DNA of 64,000 nt from Mycobacterium sp. 852002-51961_SCH5331710 (GTDB lineage: Bacteria; Actinomycetota; Actinomycetes; Mycobacteriales; Mycobacteriaceae): positions 62,001 to 126,000 of the forward strand of contig NZ_LZSQ01000037.1 of assembly GCF_001665535.1 (NCBI RefSeq), given 5' to 3'. Below are positions 24,245 to 34,674 of the stretch, piece by piece. Made by a program: the position numbers and the translations under genes. The notes under the pieces were generated by a model. The model was not told the DNA's origin. It did no database searches and saw only the letters and a program-made list of their open reading frames with translations. Positions within the stretch are counted from its first letter, which is position 1. Every line of letters begins with the position of its first letter.

Positions 24245-26260
24245 ATGGCGGAATCTGATGCTCTTCGCGCAAGCGGCTCATCGGAGTCTGATGCTCTTCG
24301 CGCAAGCGGCTCATCGGAGTCTGATGCTCTTCGCGCAAGCGGCTCATCGGAAATAGAACGGCACTCCTACGACGTCGTCGTCATCGGTGCCGGCGGCGCG
24401 GGATTGCGTGCGGTCATCGAGGCGCGCGAACGCGGCCTGAAGGTCGCGGTGATCACGAAATCGTTGTTCGGCAAGGCCCACACGGTGATGGCCGAGGGCG
24501 GCTGCGCCGCGGCGATGGGTAACGCGAACCCGAAGGACAACTGGCAGGTCCACTTCAAGGACACCATGCGCGGCGGGAAGTTCCTCAACAACTGGCGCAT
24601 GGCCGAGTTGCACGCCAAGGAAGCGCCGGACCGGGTGTGGGAGCTCGAGACCTACGGCGCGCTGTTCGACCGCACCAAGGACGGTCGGATCAGCCAGCGC
24701 AACTTCGGCGGCCACACCTATCCGCGACTGGCCCACGTCGGTGACCGCACCGGTTTGGAGATCATCCGGACGCTGCAGCAGAAGATCGTCTCGCTGCAGC
24801 AGGAGGACAAAGAGGAGTTCGGCGACTACGAGGCGCGTATCCGGGTCTTCCACGAAACGACGATCACCGACCTCATCAAGGATGGCGACCGCATCGCGGG
24901 GGCGTTCGGCTACTACCGCGAGGGCGGCAACTTCGTCCTGTTCGAGACGCCCGCGGTGGTGCTGGCCACCGGCGGCATCGGCAAGTCCTACAAGGTGACG
25001 TCGAACTCCTGGGAGTACACCGGAGACGGTCACGCGCTGGCGCTGCGGGCGGGCGCGACGCTGATCAACATGGAGTTCGTCCAGTTCCACCCGACCGGCA
25101 TGGTCTGGCCGCCCAGCGTCAAGGGCATCCTGGTCACCGAGGGTGTGCGCGGCGACGGCGGAGTGCTGAAGAACTCCGAGGGCAAGCGCTTCATGTTCGA
25201 CTACATCCCCGCGGTGTTCAAAGGCCAGTACGCCGAGAGCATCGAGGAAGCCGATCAGTGGCTCAAGGACAACGACTCGGCGCGCCGCACCCCGGACCTG
25301 CTGCCCCGCGATGAGGTGGCCCGCGCGATCAACTCCGAGGTGAAGGCCGACCGAGGCACCCCGCACGGCGGCGTCTACCTCGACATCGCGTCGCGCCTGC
25401 CCGCCGAGGAGATCAAGCGCCGGCTGCCGTCGATGTATCACCAGTTCATGGAGCTGGCCGAGGTCGACATCACCAAGGAGCCCATGGAGGTCGGGCCGAC
25501 GTGCCATTACGTCATGGGCGGCATCGAGGTCGACCCGGACACGGGTGCGGCCAAGACGCCGGGACTGTTCGCCGCGGGTGAGTGCTCCGGCGGCATGCAC
25601 GGCTCCAACCGGCTGGGCGGCAACTCGCTGTCGGACCTGCTGGTGTTCGGCAGGCGCGCGGGAATGGGCGCGGCGGACTACGTGCGCGCGCTCGGTGACC
25701 GGCCGAAGGTGTCCGACACCGCGGTCGACGAGTCGACCAAGCTGGCGCTGCACCCGTTCGAGGGACCGTCCAACGGCGATGCCGCCGAGAACCCGTACAC
25801 CCTGCAGCTGGATCTACAGGACACGATGAACAGCTTGGTCGGCATCATCCGCAAGTCCGAAGAGGTCACCGAGGCCATCGACAAGCTCAAGGAGCTGCGC
25901 GAGCGGTACAAGAAGGTGCGGGTCGAGGGTGGCCGGCACTTCAACCCCGGCTGGCATCTGGCGCTCGACCTGCGCAACATGATCCTGGTCAGCGAGTGCA
26001 TCGCCAAGGCGGCGCTGGAGCGCACCGAGAGCCGTGGCGGGCACACCCGCGACGACTATCCGTCGATGGATTCGAAGTGGCGCAAGACGCTGCTGGTGTG
26101 CCGGGCTGAAGGCGAGACCGTGGTCCCCGACATCAGCATCACCCCGCAGGATCAGGTACCCATGCGCGACGACCTGCTGGAGCTGATCGACATCGAAGAG
26201 TTGGAGAAGTACTTCACCTCCGAAGAACTCGCCAACCACTCGTCTAGGAGGGGCGCATGA
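24245..26260 (+). CDS. sdhA: Succinate dehydrogenase 1 flavoprotein SdhA with an inserted N-terminal repeat
   Basis: A 671-residue flavoprotein subunit that oxidises succinate. After Met-Ala-Glu come three copies of SDALRASGSSE encoded by 33-base repeats, then the conserved start ERHSYDVVVIGAGGAGLRA (FAD-binding). Other motifs: KSLFGKAHTVMAEGG, HPTGMVWPPSVKGILVTEG in two pieces with substrate residues, RRTPDLLPRDEVARAI, TCHYVMGGIEVD, and SNRLGGNSLSDLLVFGRRAG in pieces. Corresponds to Rv0248c, in which the FAD motif lies close to the N-terminus; the ~33-residue repeat is extra and lies outside the fold. ATG 24245 follows GTGAGG. Its stop overlaps the sdhB start. Confidence 0.93.
   Translation: MAESDALRASGSSESDALRASGSSESDALRASGSSEIERHSYDVVVIGAGGAGLRAVIEARERGLKVAVITKSLFGKAHTVMAEGGCAAAMGNANPKDNWQVHFKDTMRGGKFLNNWRMAELHAKEAPDRVWELETYGALFDRTKDGRISQRNFGGHTYPRLAHVGDRTGLEIIRTLQQKIVSLQQEDKEEFGDYEARIRVFHETTITDLIKDGDRIAGAFGYYREGGNFVLFETPAVVLATGGIGKSYKVTSNSWEYTGDGHALALRAGATLINMEFVQFHPTGMVWPPSVKGILVTEGVRGDGGVLKNSEGKRFMFDYIPAVFKGQYAESIEEADQWLKDNDSARRTPDLLPRDEVARAINSEVKADRGTPHGGVYLDIASRLPAEEIKRRLPSMYHQFMELAEVDITKEPMEVGPTCHYVMGGIEVDPDTGAAKTPGLFAAGECSGGMHGSNRLGGNSLSDLLVFGRRAGMGAADYVRALGDRPKVSDTAVDESTKLALHPFEGPSNGDAAENPYTLQLDLQDTMNSLVGIIRKSEEVTEAIDKLKELRERYKKVRVEGGRHFNPGWHLALDLRNMILVSECIAKAALERTESRGGHTRDDYPSMDSKWRKTLLVCRAEGETVVPDISITPQDQVPMRDDLLELIDIEELEKYFTSEELANHSSRRGA
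24251..24349 (+). repeat. Three 33-base tandem repeats inside sdhA
   Basis: Copies at 24251-24283, 24284-24316 and 24317-24349 are identical except for one A/G at the third base of the first copy. Each encodes one 11-residue unit (S-D-A-L-R-A-S-G-S-S-E, with the frame shifted by one codon). Near-identity suggests recent expansion, and the length (multiple of 3) keeps the frame. Confidence 0.95.
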
Positions 26261-27009
26261 GCTACCAGGCAAAGATGCGGGTGTGGCGTGGCGACGACAA
26301 CGACGGCGCGCTGCAGGACTTCTCGGTAGAGGTCAACGAGGGCGAGGTGGTCCTCGACATCATCCACCGGCTGCAGCAGACCCAGGCCGGCGATCTGGCC
26401 GTGCGGTGGAACTGCAAGGCGGGCAAGTGCGGGTCCTGCTCGGCGGAGATCAACGGCAGGCCCCGGCTGCTGTGCATGACGCGGATGTCGACCTTCGACG
26501 AGAACGAGGTCATCACCGTCACCCCGTTGCGCACCTTCCCGGTGATCCGCGACCTGGTCACCGACGTGTCGTTCAACTATCAGAAGGCCAGGGAGATCCC
26601 GGCGTTCACGCCGCCGAAGGATCTGCAGCCCGGCGAGTACCGGATGGCGCAGGAAGACGTCAACCGGTCACAGGAGTTCCGCAAGTGCATCGAGTGCTTC
26701 CTGTGCCAGAACGTCTGCCACGTGATCCGTGATCACGAGGAGAACAAAGAGGCGTTCGCCGGTCCGCGGTTCCTGATGCGTCAGGCCGAGCTGGACATGC
26801 ATCCGCTCGACGTGCACGCGCGGCGCGCGGAGGACGCGCAGGAAGTGCACGGCCTGGGCTACTGCAACATCACCAAGTGCTGCACCGAGGTCTGCCCCGA
26901 ACACATCAAGATCACCGACAATGCGTTGATCCCGATGAAGGAGCGGGCCGCAGATCGCAAGTACGACCCGGTGGTGTGGCTCGGCGACAAGCTCTTCCGG
27001 CGACGGTAG
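26257..27009 (+). CDS. sdhB: Succinate dehydrogenase 1 iron-sulfur subunit SdhB
   Basis: A 250-residue electron-transfer subunit. N-terminal plant-type ferredoxin domain with [2Fe-2S] ligands in NCKAGKCGSCSAEINGRPRLLC (about 49-70, in pieces NCKAGKCGSCSAE and RLLC). The C-terminal alpha-helical domain has CIECFLCQNVCHV (about 145) and CCTEVCPEHIK (about 207) for the [4Fe-4S] and [3Fe-4S] clusters. Corresponds to Rv0247c. ATG start in an ATGA overlap with sdhA. The last codons (CGG CGA CGG TAG) are the beginning of the 35-base tandem repeat that continues past the stop. Confidence 0.95.
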   Translation: MSYQAKMRVWRGDDNDGALQDFSVEVNEGEVVLDIIHRLQQTQAGDLAVRWNCKAGKCGSCSAEINGRPRLLCMTRMSTFDENEVITVTPLRTFPVIRDLVTDVSFNYQKAREIPAFTPPKDLQPGEYRMAQEDVNRSQEFRKCIECFLCQNVCHVIRDHEENKEAFAGPRFLMRQAELDMHPLDVHARRAEDAQEVHGLGYCNITKCCTEVCPEHIKITDNALIPMKERAADRKYDPVVWLGDKLFRRR

Positions 27010-27114
27010 GAGCCGGCACAAACAGCCTGAGCCGGCGACGGTAGGAGCCGGAACAAACAGCCTGAGCCGGCGACGGTAGGAGCCGGAACAAACAGCCTGA
27101 GCCGGCGACGGTAG
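26997..27114 (+). repeat. 35-base tandem repeats spanning the sdhB stop
   Basis: Units at 26997-27031, 27032-27066 and 27067-27101 plus a 13-base partial copy at 27102-27114. The unit begins CCGGCGACGGTAGGAGCCGG and ends AACAAACAGCCTGAG; the first copy differs by one base. The first unit includes the last three sense codons and the stop of sdhB. Each unit can form a CCGGC/GCCGG hairpin. Confidence 0.95.
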
Positions 27115-27151
27115 TCGTCCCGGCGTCTCACGACACCCCACGCACACGATT

Positions 27152-27168
27152 CCGCAGGTACCCTGCGG
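27152..27168. terminator. Short hairpin after the sdh operon repeats
   Basis: CCGCAGG and CCTGCGG form a 7-base stem around a 3-base loop (TAC), 34 bases before the 53-residue gene. It could be the terminator of the sdh operon or an operator for the small gene. No T run follows. Confidence 0.35.
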
Positions 27169-27202
27169 GTAAGCGGCCAATCAACGACGAAAGGTTGCAA
27201 TC

Positions 27203-27364
27203 GTGACACTTCGACACCCGCACAGCATCAACGACATTCGTACCGCGATCCGCGAGCTCAGCACCCGCGCGGCTCTGGCCCGCAAGGAAGGCCGCGCCGC
27301 CGACGCCGACGAACTAGAGCGACGGGTGGCCAGGTATCGCGACGAGCTCAGCGAGCGGCCCTGA
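27203..27364 (+). CDS. 53-residue hypothetical helical protein
   Basis: A short ORF starting GTG at 27203 with GAAAGG about 8 bases upstream: VTLRHPHSINDIRTAIRELS, followed by TRAALARKEGRAADADELER and RVARYRDELSERP. It is highly charged, Arg-rich, probably all-helical, with heptad-like spacing (EL..R..LAR..) that could form a coiled coil. It lies between the sdhB-linked repeats and the convergent flavin reductase. Codon third positions are mostly G/C. Family unknown to me; small conserved mycobacterial proteins do occur at this place. Confidence 0.6.
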   Translation: MTLRHPHSINDIRTAIRELSTRAALARKEGRAADADELERRVARYRDELSERP

Positions 27365-27417
27365 TCTAACGGCTTGGGTGCGCTTCCGCTCGCCGAGCGA
27401 CCGGTTGCGCACCGAAA

Positions 27418-28756
<1,339 letters not shown>

Positions 28757-28760
28757 GTGT

Positions 28761-29897
28761 TCAGGGTTTGGGCTGGTTGTTCAGCACGTACTGGAGCCCG
28801 GAGAGCAGCTGCGACACCGGGTCGGCGGCACCGCCGAAGGCGGCCTGGGTGGCGGGCGCCGTGACCGCCGCGGGGTCGTAGCCGTTCACCGGGTCCACCG
28901 TGATGGGCGCGGTCAACGGATTGTCGTTGCGTGAGTAGCCCGCGTCTACGTACGGCTTGAGAACCCCGTCCAGTTTGATCAGCGTGTCCTTGTCCACTCC
29001 GAGGTACTTGAACGGCAGCACCAGCGGCAGATGCTCCTCGGGGATCATGAACGTCGTCGTCTTCGCCCCGCGGGAGTTGACGGTGGTGCGGATGTTCTGC
29101 GGCGGCACCATGCTGGGGTCGGTGAACGCGACCGCCGTGTGCCCGGTCGCGAGCCCGACGATCGCGTTGGCGACGGACATCCAGTTGTCCGGCCGATCCG
29201 GCCAGTCGGCGATGCTGTCGTAGGCCGAGATGAACTGATAGGTGTCGTACTGGCTTTCGACCGGCGGCGGGATGCGGTAGTCGAGCGACGGCACGACGCT
29301 GCCGACGGGGAACATCTGCGTCAGGAAGCTCTCGCCGAAGGCGTGCCGCGCCACCGGGTCGCCGTAGGTCGCGAAGCTCAGCTCATTCGGTGGCGGCGCG
29401 GCCGGGTCGTACGCCAGGCGCGCTTTCACGTCGTTGAGCACCATGGCGCCCTCCGACAGGCCGATCGCGGTTCCCGAACCACCCGCCTTGATGGCCTCGA
29501 TCACGTTGGGCGCCCCGACGTCGACGGACTCGCCGACGCTGGGCCCGTCGATTCCCAGACCTGGGAAGTCGTCGTCCAACCGGCCGATGCCGGGGAACAA
29601 CCGCTCCAAGGTGTGGCCCTGGACCTGCCCGGCGGGGTAGTCGACGATCTGGCGGTCCAATCCGGGGAACCAGTCGGCGCCCGTGCGCATGATGTATTCG
29701 TCGTACGGGATGCCCAGCACGTGCGCGCCGCCCAGGGCGTACGCGCGCCCGGGTGTGCCCAGCGGCGGCGGACCGTCGCCGGACGGGGCCGGCTTCGGCG
29801 GCGGTGGCGGCTCGTCGGCCACCGCGATCCCGAGCCCCAAACAGCCTGTCGCGCCGAGTGTCGTCAGCGCAGCGCCGAATGCGAGGAACCGCTTCAT
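28761..29897 (-). CDS. pE: PE-PPE-domain acyltransferase of TPP assembly
   Basis: A 378-residue exported serine-hydrolase-fold protein. Signal sequence residues 1-27 ([19 protein letters not shown]..., Cys19 in a weak lipobox), a Pro-rich linker, then the PE-PPE domain. It carries the nucleophile motif GLSEG (Ser148) and VNGYDPAA near the end. In TPP biosynthesis the PE enzyme transfers acyl groups between diacyltrehalose molecules to build the polyacylated product outside the membrane (established in M. smegmatis and M. abscessus). ATG start overlaps the fadD23 stop (ATGA), so pE is the last gene of papA3-mmpL10-fadD23-pE. Confidence 0.88.
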   Translation of the reverse strand: MKRFLAFGAALTTLGATGCLGLGIAVADEPPPPPKPAPSGDGPPPLGTPGRAYALGGAHVLGIPYDEYIMRTGADWFPGLDRQIVDYPAGQVQGHTLERLFPGIGRLDDDFPGLGIDGPSVGESVDVGAPNVIEAIKAGGSGTAIGLSEGAMVLNDVKARLAYDPAAPPPNELSFATYGDPVARHAFGESFLTQMFPVGSVVPSLDYRIPPPVESQYDTYQFISAYDSIADWPDRPDNWMSVANAIVGLATGHTAVAFTDPSMVPPQNIRTTVNSRGAKTTTFMIPEEHLPLVLPFKYLGVDKDTLIKLDGVLKPYVDAGYSRNDNPLTAPITVDPVNGYDPAAVTAPATQAAFGGAADPVSQLLSGLQYVLNNQPKP

Positions 29898-31636
29898 TGC
29901 ACGTCCAATCGCGTGAACCGACCCTGTTGATAGTGCTCGACACAGGCGGCGCGGCGGATCTTGCCGCTCGTCGTCGTGGGGATCGAACCGGCGGGCACCA
30001 GCACGATGTCCTCGACACTGACCCCGTGTTTATTCGAAATCGCCGCGGTCACATCGGCTTTGGTCGTGGTGAGCCGGCGCATTGTATCCTCGTCGAGGTC
30101 GGCAGGTTTCTTGAGTTCGATGACGGTGACCAGCCGCTCACTACCGTTCACCGGGACCGCGATCGCCGCGACCCGTCCTCGGGCGACCTCCTGCACCGTC
30201 GCCTCGATGTCCTCGGGATAGTGGTTACGGCCCCGGATGATCAGCAGGTCCTTGATGCGACCGACGATGAACAGCTCGCCGCCGTGGACGAAACCGAGAT
30301 CGCCGGTGCGCAACCACGGGCCGCCCGGTGTGCCCGGCGACGGGTCGACAAGCGTTGCGCCGAAACAGCTCTGCGCATCGCGAGGTCTCCCCCAGTAGCC
30401 GTCGGCGACGTTCTCCCCGTGCAACCAGATCTCGCCGACCTCCCCGGGCGGGCAGTCCCGGCATGTGTCGCTGTCGACGATGCGCAGCGACGGCGATTGC
30501 GGCACGCGGTATTTCACCAACGCCATGCCTTCGCCTGCGCCACAGGGCCGGACCTTTCCCGCACCGAGTTCGTCGGCGTCGAAGTGGACGGCGGGCGACG
30601 CCTCGTCCCATGTTCCCGTCGCGACGAAGACCGTCGCCTCCGCCAGCCCGTAGGCGGGTCGCATCATGTGATCGCGGAAGTCGAAGTGCGCAAACCGGTC
30701 GACGAAGCGGTGCAGCGTCGCGGGCTCGACCCGTTCGGCGCCGCTGATGATGCCGACCACCCCGCCGAGATCGAGTCCGGCCAAGTCGTTGTCGGTCGTC
30801 TTGCGGGCGGCCAGGTCGAATGCGAAGTTCGGCGCCGACGACCATGCATGCGGGTTCTCGGCCAGCGCGCGCACCCAGCGGGCGGGCTTCTCGAGGAACG
30901 CGACCGGGCTCATCAGCTCCGCGCGGCGACCGCACAGGATCGGCGCACAGACCCCCAGCACCAGTCCCATGTCGTGGTAGAACGGCAGCCACGACACCAG
31001 CGTAGCGTCCTGGGGCAGCGGCGACTGGGCGAAGAACTCCCGCATCAGCTGCTCGAAGTTCGCCGTGAGATTGCGGTGGGAGATCTTCACTCCCGTCGGC
31101 AATCTCGTTGAGCCCGAGCTGTATTGCAGATACGCGACGTCGGGCAGATCGACGGGCTGGGGAGCCATGTCCGCGTCGGCGTCCAGGTTGAGCGCGTCGA
31201 TCTCGATGAGCTTGGGCACGATGTCCAGGCGCGACCGGTCGATGAAGTCGCCGACGTCACCCGCGGCGGCAGAGGTCGTGAGGACGACGGCGGGCTGGGT
31301 GTCAGCGAGCACCGAACTCACGCGCTCGTGGCCCGAGCCGGGATGGGGCAGCGGCAGCGGGACCGCGATCAGGCCCGCCTGCATCGAGCCCAGGAACGCC
31401 AGGATGTACTCCAACCCCTGCGGGGCGAGCATCACCGCCCTATCACCGATCGAGCCGTGGCGCCGAAGCGCGCGCGCGACATTGACGGTGCGTCGTGCCA
31501 GTTGCGACCAGGTGAGGGTTTCCCGCACGCCCGCCGAGTCGCGCGAGTATTCGGTGAAGGTGAAGGCGACGTCGTCGGGACGCAGGCTGGCGCGACCGTG
31601 AAGCATCGACAGGATCGAGGAATCCGACGGGCTCAT
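29894..31636 (-). CDS. fadD23: Long-chain fatty-acyl-AMP ligase FadD23
   Basis: A 580-residue FAAL-type adenylating enzyme. ATP-binding motif [21 protein letters not shown] (about 185-205; in pieces [21 protein letters not shown]), [39 protein letters not shown], and near the C-terminus TTTSGKIRR with the catalytic Lys. FAALs load a fatty acid onto a PKS instead of making CoA ester. Here it should supply the starter fatty acid for the TPP PKS. 4-base overlaps join it to mmpL10 and pE. Confidence 0.92.
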   Translation of the reverse strand: MSPSDSSILSMLHGRASLRPDDVAFTFTEYSRDSAGVRETLTWSQLARRTVNVARALRRHGSIGDRAVMLAPQGLEYILAFLGSMQAGLIAVPLPLPHPGSGHERVSSVLADTQPAVVLTTSAAAGDVGDFIDRSRLDIVPKLIEIDALNLDADADMAPQPVDLPDVAYLQYSSGSTRLPTGVKISHRNLTANFEQLMREFFAQSPLPQDATLVSWLPFYHDMGLVLGVCAPILCGRRAELMSPVAFLEKPARWVRALAENPHAWSSAPNFAFDLAARKTTDNDLAGLDLGGVVGIISGAERVEPATLHRFVDRFAHFDFRDHMMRPAYGLAEATVFVATGTWDEASPAVHFDADELGAGKVRPCGAGEGMALVKYRVPQSPSLRIVDSDTCRDCPPGEVGEIWLHGENVADGYWGRPRDAQSCFGATLVDPSPGTPGGPWLRTGDLGFVHGGELFIVGRIKDLLIIRGRNHYPEDIEATVQEVARGRVAAIAVPVNGSERLVTVIELKKPADLDEDTMRRLTTTKADVTAAISNKHGVSVEDIVLVPAGSIPTTTSGKIRRAACVEHYQQGRFTRLDVQ

Positions 31637-34600
31637 GGGTTATCCGTTTCCACTCCGCTTGACGACATGGCCGGGTTGCGTCGCCGCGGAACCGCCACTC
31701 GTGATGGCCACCAGTTTGCCCGCCCGACCAGTGCGGCGACCGCGGGCACGGTGATGGTGCGAACCACAAAGGTGTCCAGCAAGATTCCGACGCCGATCAC
31801 GAAGCCGCCCTGGATGACGATCCCGATGCTGGAGAACAGCAGGCCGGCCATCGACGCGGCGAAGATCAGGCCGGCCGCAGTGATGACACCTCCGGTCGAA
31901 CCCAGCGTCCGGATCACGCCGTACCGCACACTGTGCGGTGACTCGTCGCGCAACCGCGACACGAACAACATGTTGTAGTCGGCGCCCACGGCGATCAGCA
32001 CCACGAACGCCAAAGGCGGCACGCTCCAATGCAAATCCTGGCCGAGGAGCAGCTGGAACGTGAGCACCCCGATGCCCATCGCCGCGAAGTACGACACCAC
32101 CACCGACCCGACCAGATACAGCGGCGCGACGATCGCGCGCAGCAGCACCATCAACGTCAGCAGTACGACGATCAACGTCGCGGCGATGATGAACCGGATG
32201 TCCTGCTGGTAATAGTCGCGGGTGTCGCGCAGCGCTGCCGGGAAGCCGCCCATGGAGATCGTGGCGTCGGACAGCGCGGTATTGGGTTGGGCACCCCGGG
32301 CCACGTCGTAGATCTGGTTCACCTGATCCATCGCCTCGGGGCTGAACGGATTCAGCTGGGTCTGGATCAGGTAGCGAACCGACCGTCCGTCGGGTGAGAT
32401 GTACGCCGCAGCAGCCTTTTTGAAGTCCGGGAGGTTCAGCACCTCCGGTGGGATGTTGAATCCGGCTTGCGAGGGATCCGAGGCGTTACTCCGCATGGTC
32501 AGCAGGAAGGTCGACGCCTCGTTCAATCCCGCGGCGATCACCTTGACCTGTTTGACGAGGTCGTCCACCCCGCCGGCGACCTCCCGGCTTCCCGTGGCGA
32601 GGCGGTTGGCGCCGCGCTGCAAGTCGGTCATGCTGCGCTGCACGCCGCCCGGTTGATCCAGTCCCATCGTGCTGACCGCCTTGGCGACGCTCGCCATCGC
32701 TGCGTTGAGGTTGGCCACGGCCTGGTTGAGGGTCTGACGGTCCTCGACACCTTGAAGCTCCTGAGCCAGGCCGTTGATCTCGTCGAGGCTTCCGTCCTCG
32801 CGCGCGGAGACCAGCTTCTGGAACTGCATGCGGGTGTCGACACACGAGGGGTTGGCGTCGCACACCGCGTTGCCCTGCAGCGCGGTCAGGACGGGGCCGA
32901 TCCAGGCGAAAAGGTCTTTGACCGCTCGGAAGTTCAAGCCCATCGAGTTGCCGAGCGCGTTGATGCTCGCGACGAGTTTGGCCGTGATCTCGACGTCGCG
33001 CACCAGCTTGTCGCCACCGTATTCAGTGCGTACCGAGGAGAACGTGTCGACGAGGCTTTGGATGCTGGGTGCTATCGCGTTGATCTGCCCGCGCACGTCG
33101 GCCAGGCTGTCGGCGAGCGTGTCGGCCCCGTCCCTGAGCTTGTTCAGATCCCCCGTCCGTTGACCGATCTGCGCGGAGCCGTCCGCCAGCCGGTCACCGA
33201 CGATGCCCGCCTGGAACGTCGCCCGGAACTCCTGCGGCACCTCGCCGAGCGGGCGGGTGATGCCGCTGACCAGACCGATGTCCTTGAGTTGGGTGATCCG
33301 CGACGCCAGCTGTTCGAGGTCGGCGAGAGCCCGCGGGTTGCGCAGATCGTGCGGCGACTGGATCAGGACGTACTCGGGAATTGACTGATTGATCGGGAAG
33401 TGGCGTTCCAGCGCGGCGTACCCGACCGAACTCGGCGCCTCGGCCGGCAGCACCTTGCGGTCGTCGTAGTTGTAGTCGGCGAACACCGCGATGCCGGCCA
33501 GCAGCGCCAGCACGAGCAGGCTGGCGACGAGGTGGGGCACCGGCCTGCGCACGATGCGGATGCCGGAGCGCCGCCAGAACCGGGCGGTCAGTTCCCGCCG
33601 CGGTTTGACCCAGCCGCGGGGCCCGGCCACCACCAGGATCGCCGGGAGCAGGGTCATTCCCGCGAGGTAGGCGATGCCGATCCCGATCGCCGACGAGACA
33701 CCGACGGTCCGGAACACCCCCATCTGCGCGAAGCTCAACAGAAGGAACGTCACGCCGACCGTCGCGGCGGACGCGGTGATGACCTTGCCGATCGAGATCA
33801 GCGCCGCTTTGACCGCCTCGTCGAAACCGTGGCCCGAGCGCAGGTAGTCGTGATAGCGGCTGATCAGGAACACCGCATAGTCTGTTCCGGCACCTGCCAT
33901 GATCGCGCTGAGGAACACGATGGACTGGTTCGAGACACCCGCGCCGGTCAGTTCCGAGAATCCGGCGACGGCGGCCTGCGCGATCAGCAACGACGATCCG
34001 ATCGTCGCCAGCGGCAGCAGCATCGTGACCACGTTGCGGTACACCAACAGCAGCACGCCGAGCACCAGCGCCGCGATCGCCGCCTCGATCGGCAGACGAT
34101 CGTTTTCACCGGCGACTGTGAGGTCGGCGGCGGTGGCCGCAGGCCCAGTCAGGTACGCGGTGGCCGGACCGTCCGCGACATTCTGCTCGATCAGGTCCGC
34201 TACGCGGTTGAAGGAATCGAAGGCCCGCGGTGTGCCCAACTCCCCCTCGAGGCTGACCGGCAACACCCACGTCGTCTTGTCCTGACTGGTCAAGAAGGGC
34301 CGCAGCTGTGGTGTGCCGATGAAGTCCTGCACAGACTCGACGTCGGTGACGTCGTCGCGCAGTACGTCCACCAGCTTGCGATAGGTGGCCTCGTCCGCGG
34401 GGGTGAGGCCGTCCTCGTTGATCAGCGCCACCAGCAGCAGGTCGTCGTTGCCGGATTCGCCGAACGCCTCGGCCATCTTCGTGGCGGTGACGCTCGACGG
34501 TGCGTCGGCGGGCAGGATCGCGAGCGGATGCTTCTGGGCCATCTCACCCAGCGATGGAACGGTGAACGGGAGAGCGACGAGCATCGCCACCCAGACGCCG

Positions 34601-34647
34601 ATGACCACCCACGGCCACCGCACCACGAGATCGGCTAGCCGCCGCAT
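31633..34647 (-). CDS. mmpL10: MmpL10-type RND lipid transporter
   Basis: A 1004-residue inner-membrane RND protein. The N-terminal transmembrane helix is followed by a large extracytoplasmic loop, an 11-12-helix arrangement with GAGTDYAVFLISRYHDYLRSG (about 250; pieces GAGTDYAVFLISRYH, DYLRSG) and the second-half equivalent AVGADYNMLFVSRLRDE (about 925). The Asp-Tyr pairs carry the proton relay in MmpL proteins. A long Leu/Ala-rich helical loop (about 450-700) is typical of the family. MmpL10 of the TPP locus exports the diacyltrehalose precursor. 27 bases after papA3, overlapping fadD23. Confidence 0.93.
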   Translation of the reverse strand: MRRLADLVVRWPWVVIGVWVAMLVALPFTVPSLGEMAQKHPLAILPADAPSSVTATKMAEAFGESGNDDLLLVALINEDGLTPADEATYRKLVDVLRDDVTDVESVQDFIGTPQLRPFLTSQDKTTWVLPVSLEGELGTPRAFDSFNRVADLIEQNVADGPATAYLTGPAATAADLTVAGENDRLPIEAAIAALVLGVLLLVYRNVVTMLLPLATIGSSLLIAQAAVAGFSELTGAGVSNQSIVFLSAIMAGAGTDYAVFLISRYHDYLRSGHGFDEAVKAALISIGKVITASAATVGVTFLLLSFAQMGVFRTVGVSSAIGIGIAYLAGMTLLPAILVVAGPRGWVKPRRELTARFWRRSGIRIVRRPVPHLVASLLVLALLAGIAVFADYNYDDRKVLPAEAPSSVGYAALERHFPINQSIPEYVLIQSPHDLRNPRALADLEQLASRITQLKDIGLVSGITRPLGEVPQEFRATFQAGIVGDRLADGSAQIGQRTGDLNKLRDGADTLADSLADVRGQINAIAPSIQSLVDTFSSVRTEYGGDKLVRDVEITAKLVASINALGNSMGLNFRAVKDLFAWIGPVLTALQGNAVCDANPSCVDTRMQFQKLVSAREDGSLDEINGLAQELQGVEDRQTLNQAVANLNAAMASVAKAVSTMGLDQPGGVQRSMTDLQRGANRLATGSREVAGGVDDLVKQVKVIAAGLNEASTFLLTMRSNASDPSQAGFNIPPEVLNLPDFKKAAAAYISPDGRSVRYLIQTQLNPFSPEAMDQVNQIYDVARGAQPNTALSDATISMGGFPAALRDTRDYYQQDIRFIIAATLIVVLLTLMVLLRAIVAPLYLVGSVVVSYFAAMGIGVLTFQLLLGQDLHWSVPPLAFVVLIAVGADYNMLFVSRLRDESPHSVRYGVIRTLGSTGGVITAAGLIFAASMAGLLFSSIGIVIQGGFVIGVGILLDTFVVRTITVPAVAALVGRANWWPSRVAVPRRRNPAMSSSGVETDNP

Positions 34648-34674
34648 ATCGTCCTCATCTCGACCGGCCCCACG

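Noticed and set aside
24251..27114. CRISPR array at the sdh repeats
   Set aside because: The units are head-to-tail with no spacers between them and one array is translated, so these are minisatellites.
33400..34638. A 412-residue plus-strand frame over mmpL10, and similar ones at 24344-25753 and 62060-63469 (minus)
   Set aside because: All are shadows of strongly supported genes with biased composition and no recognisable motifs.
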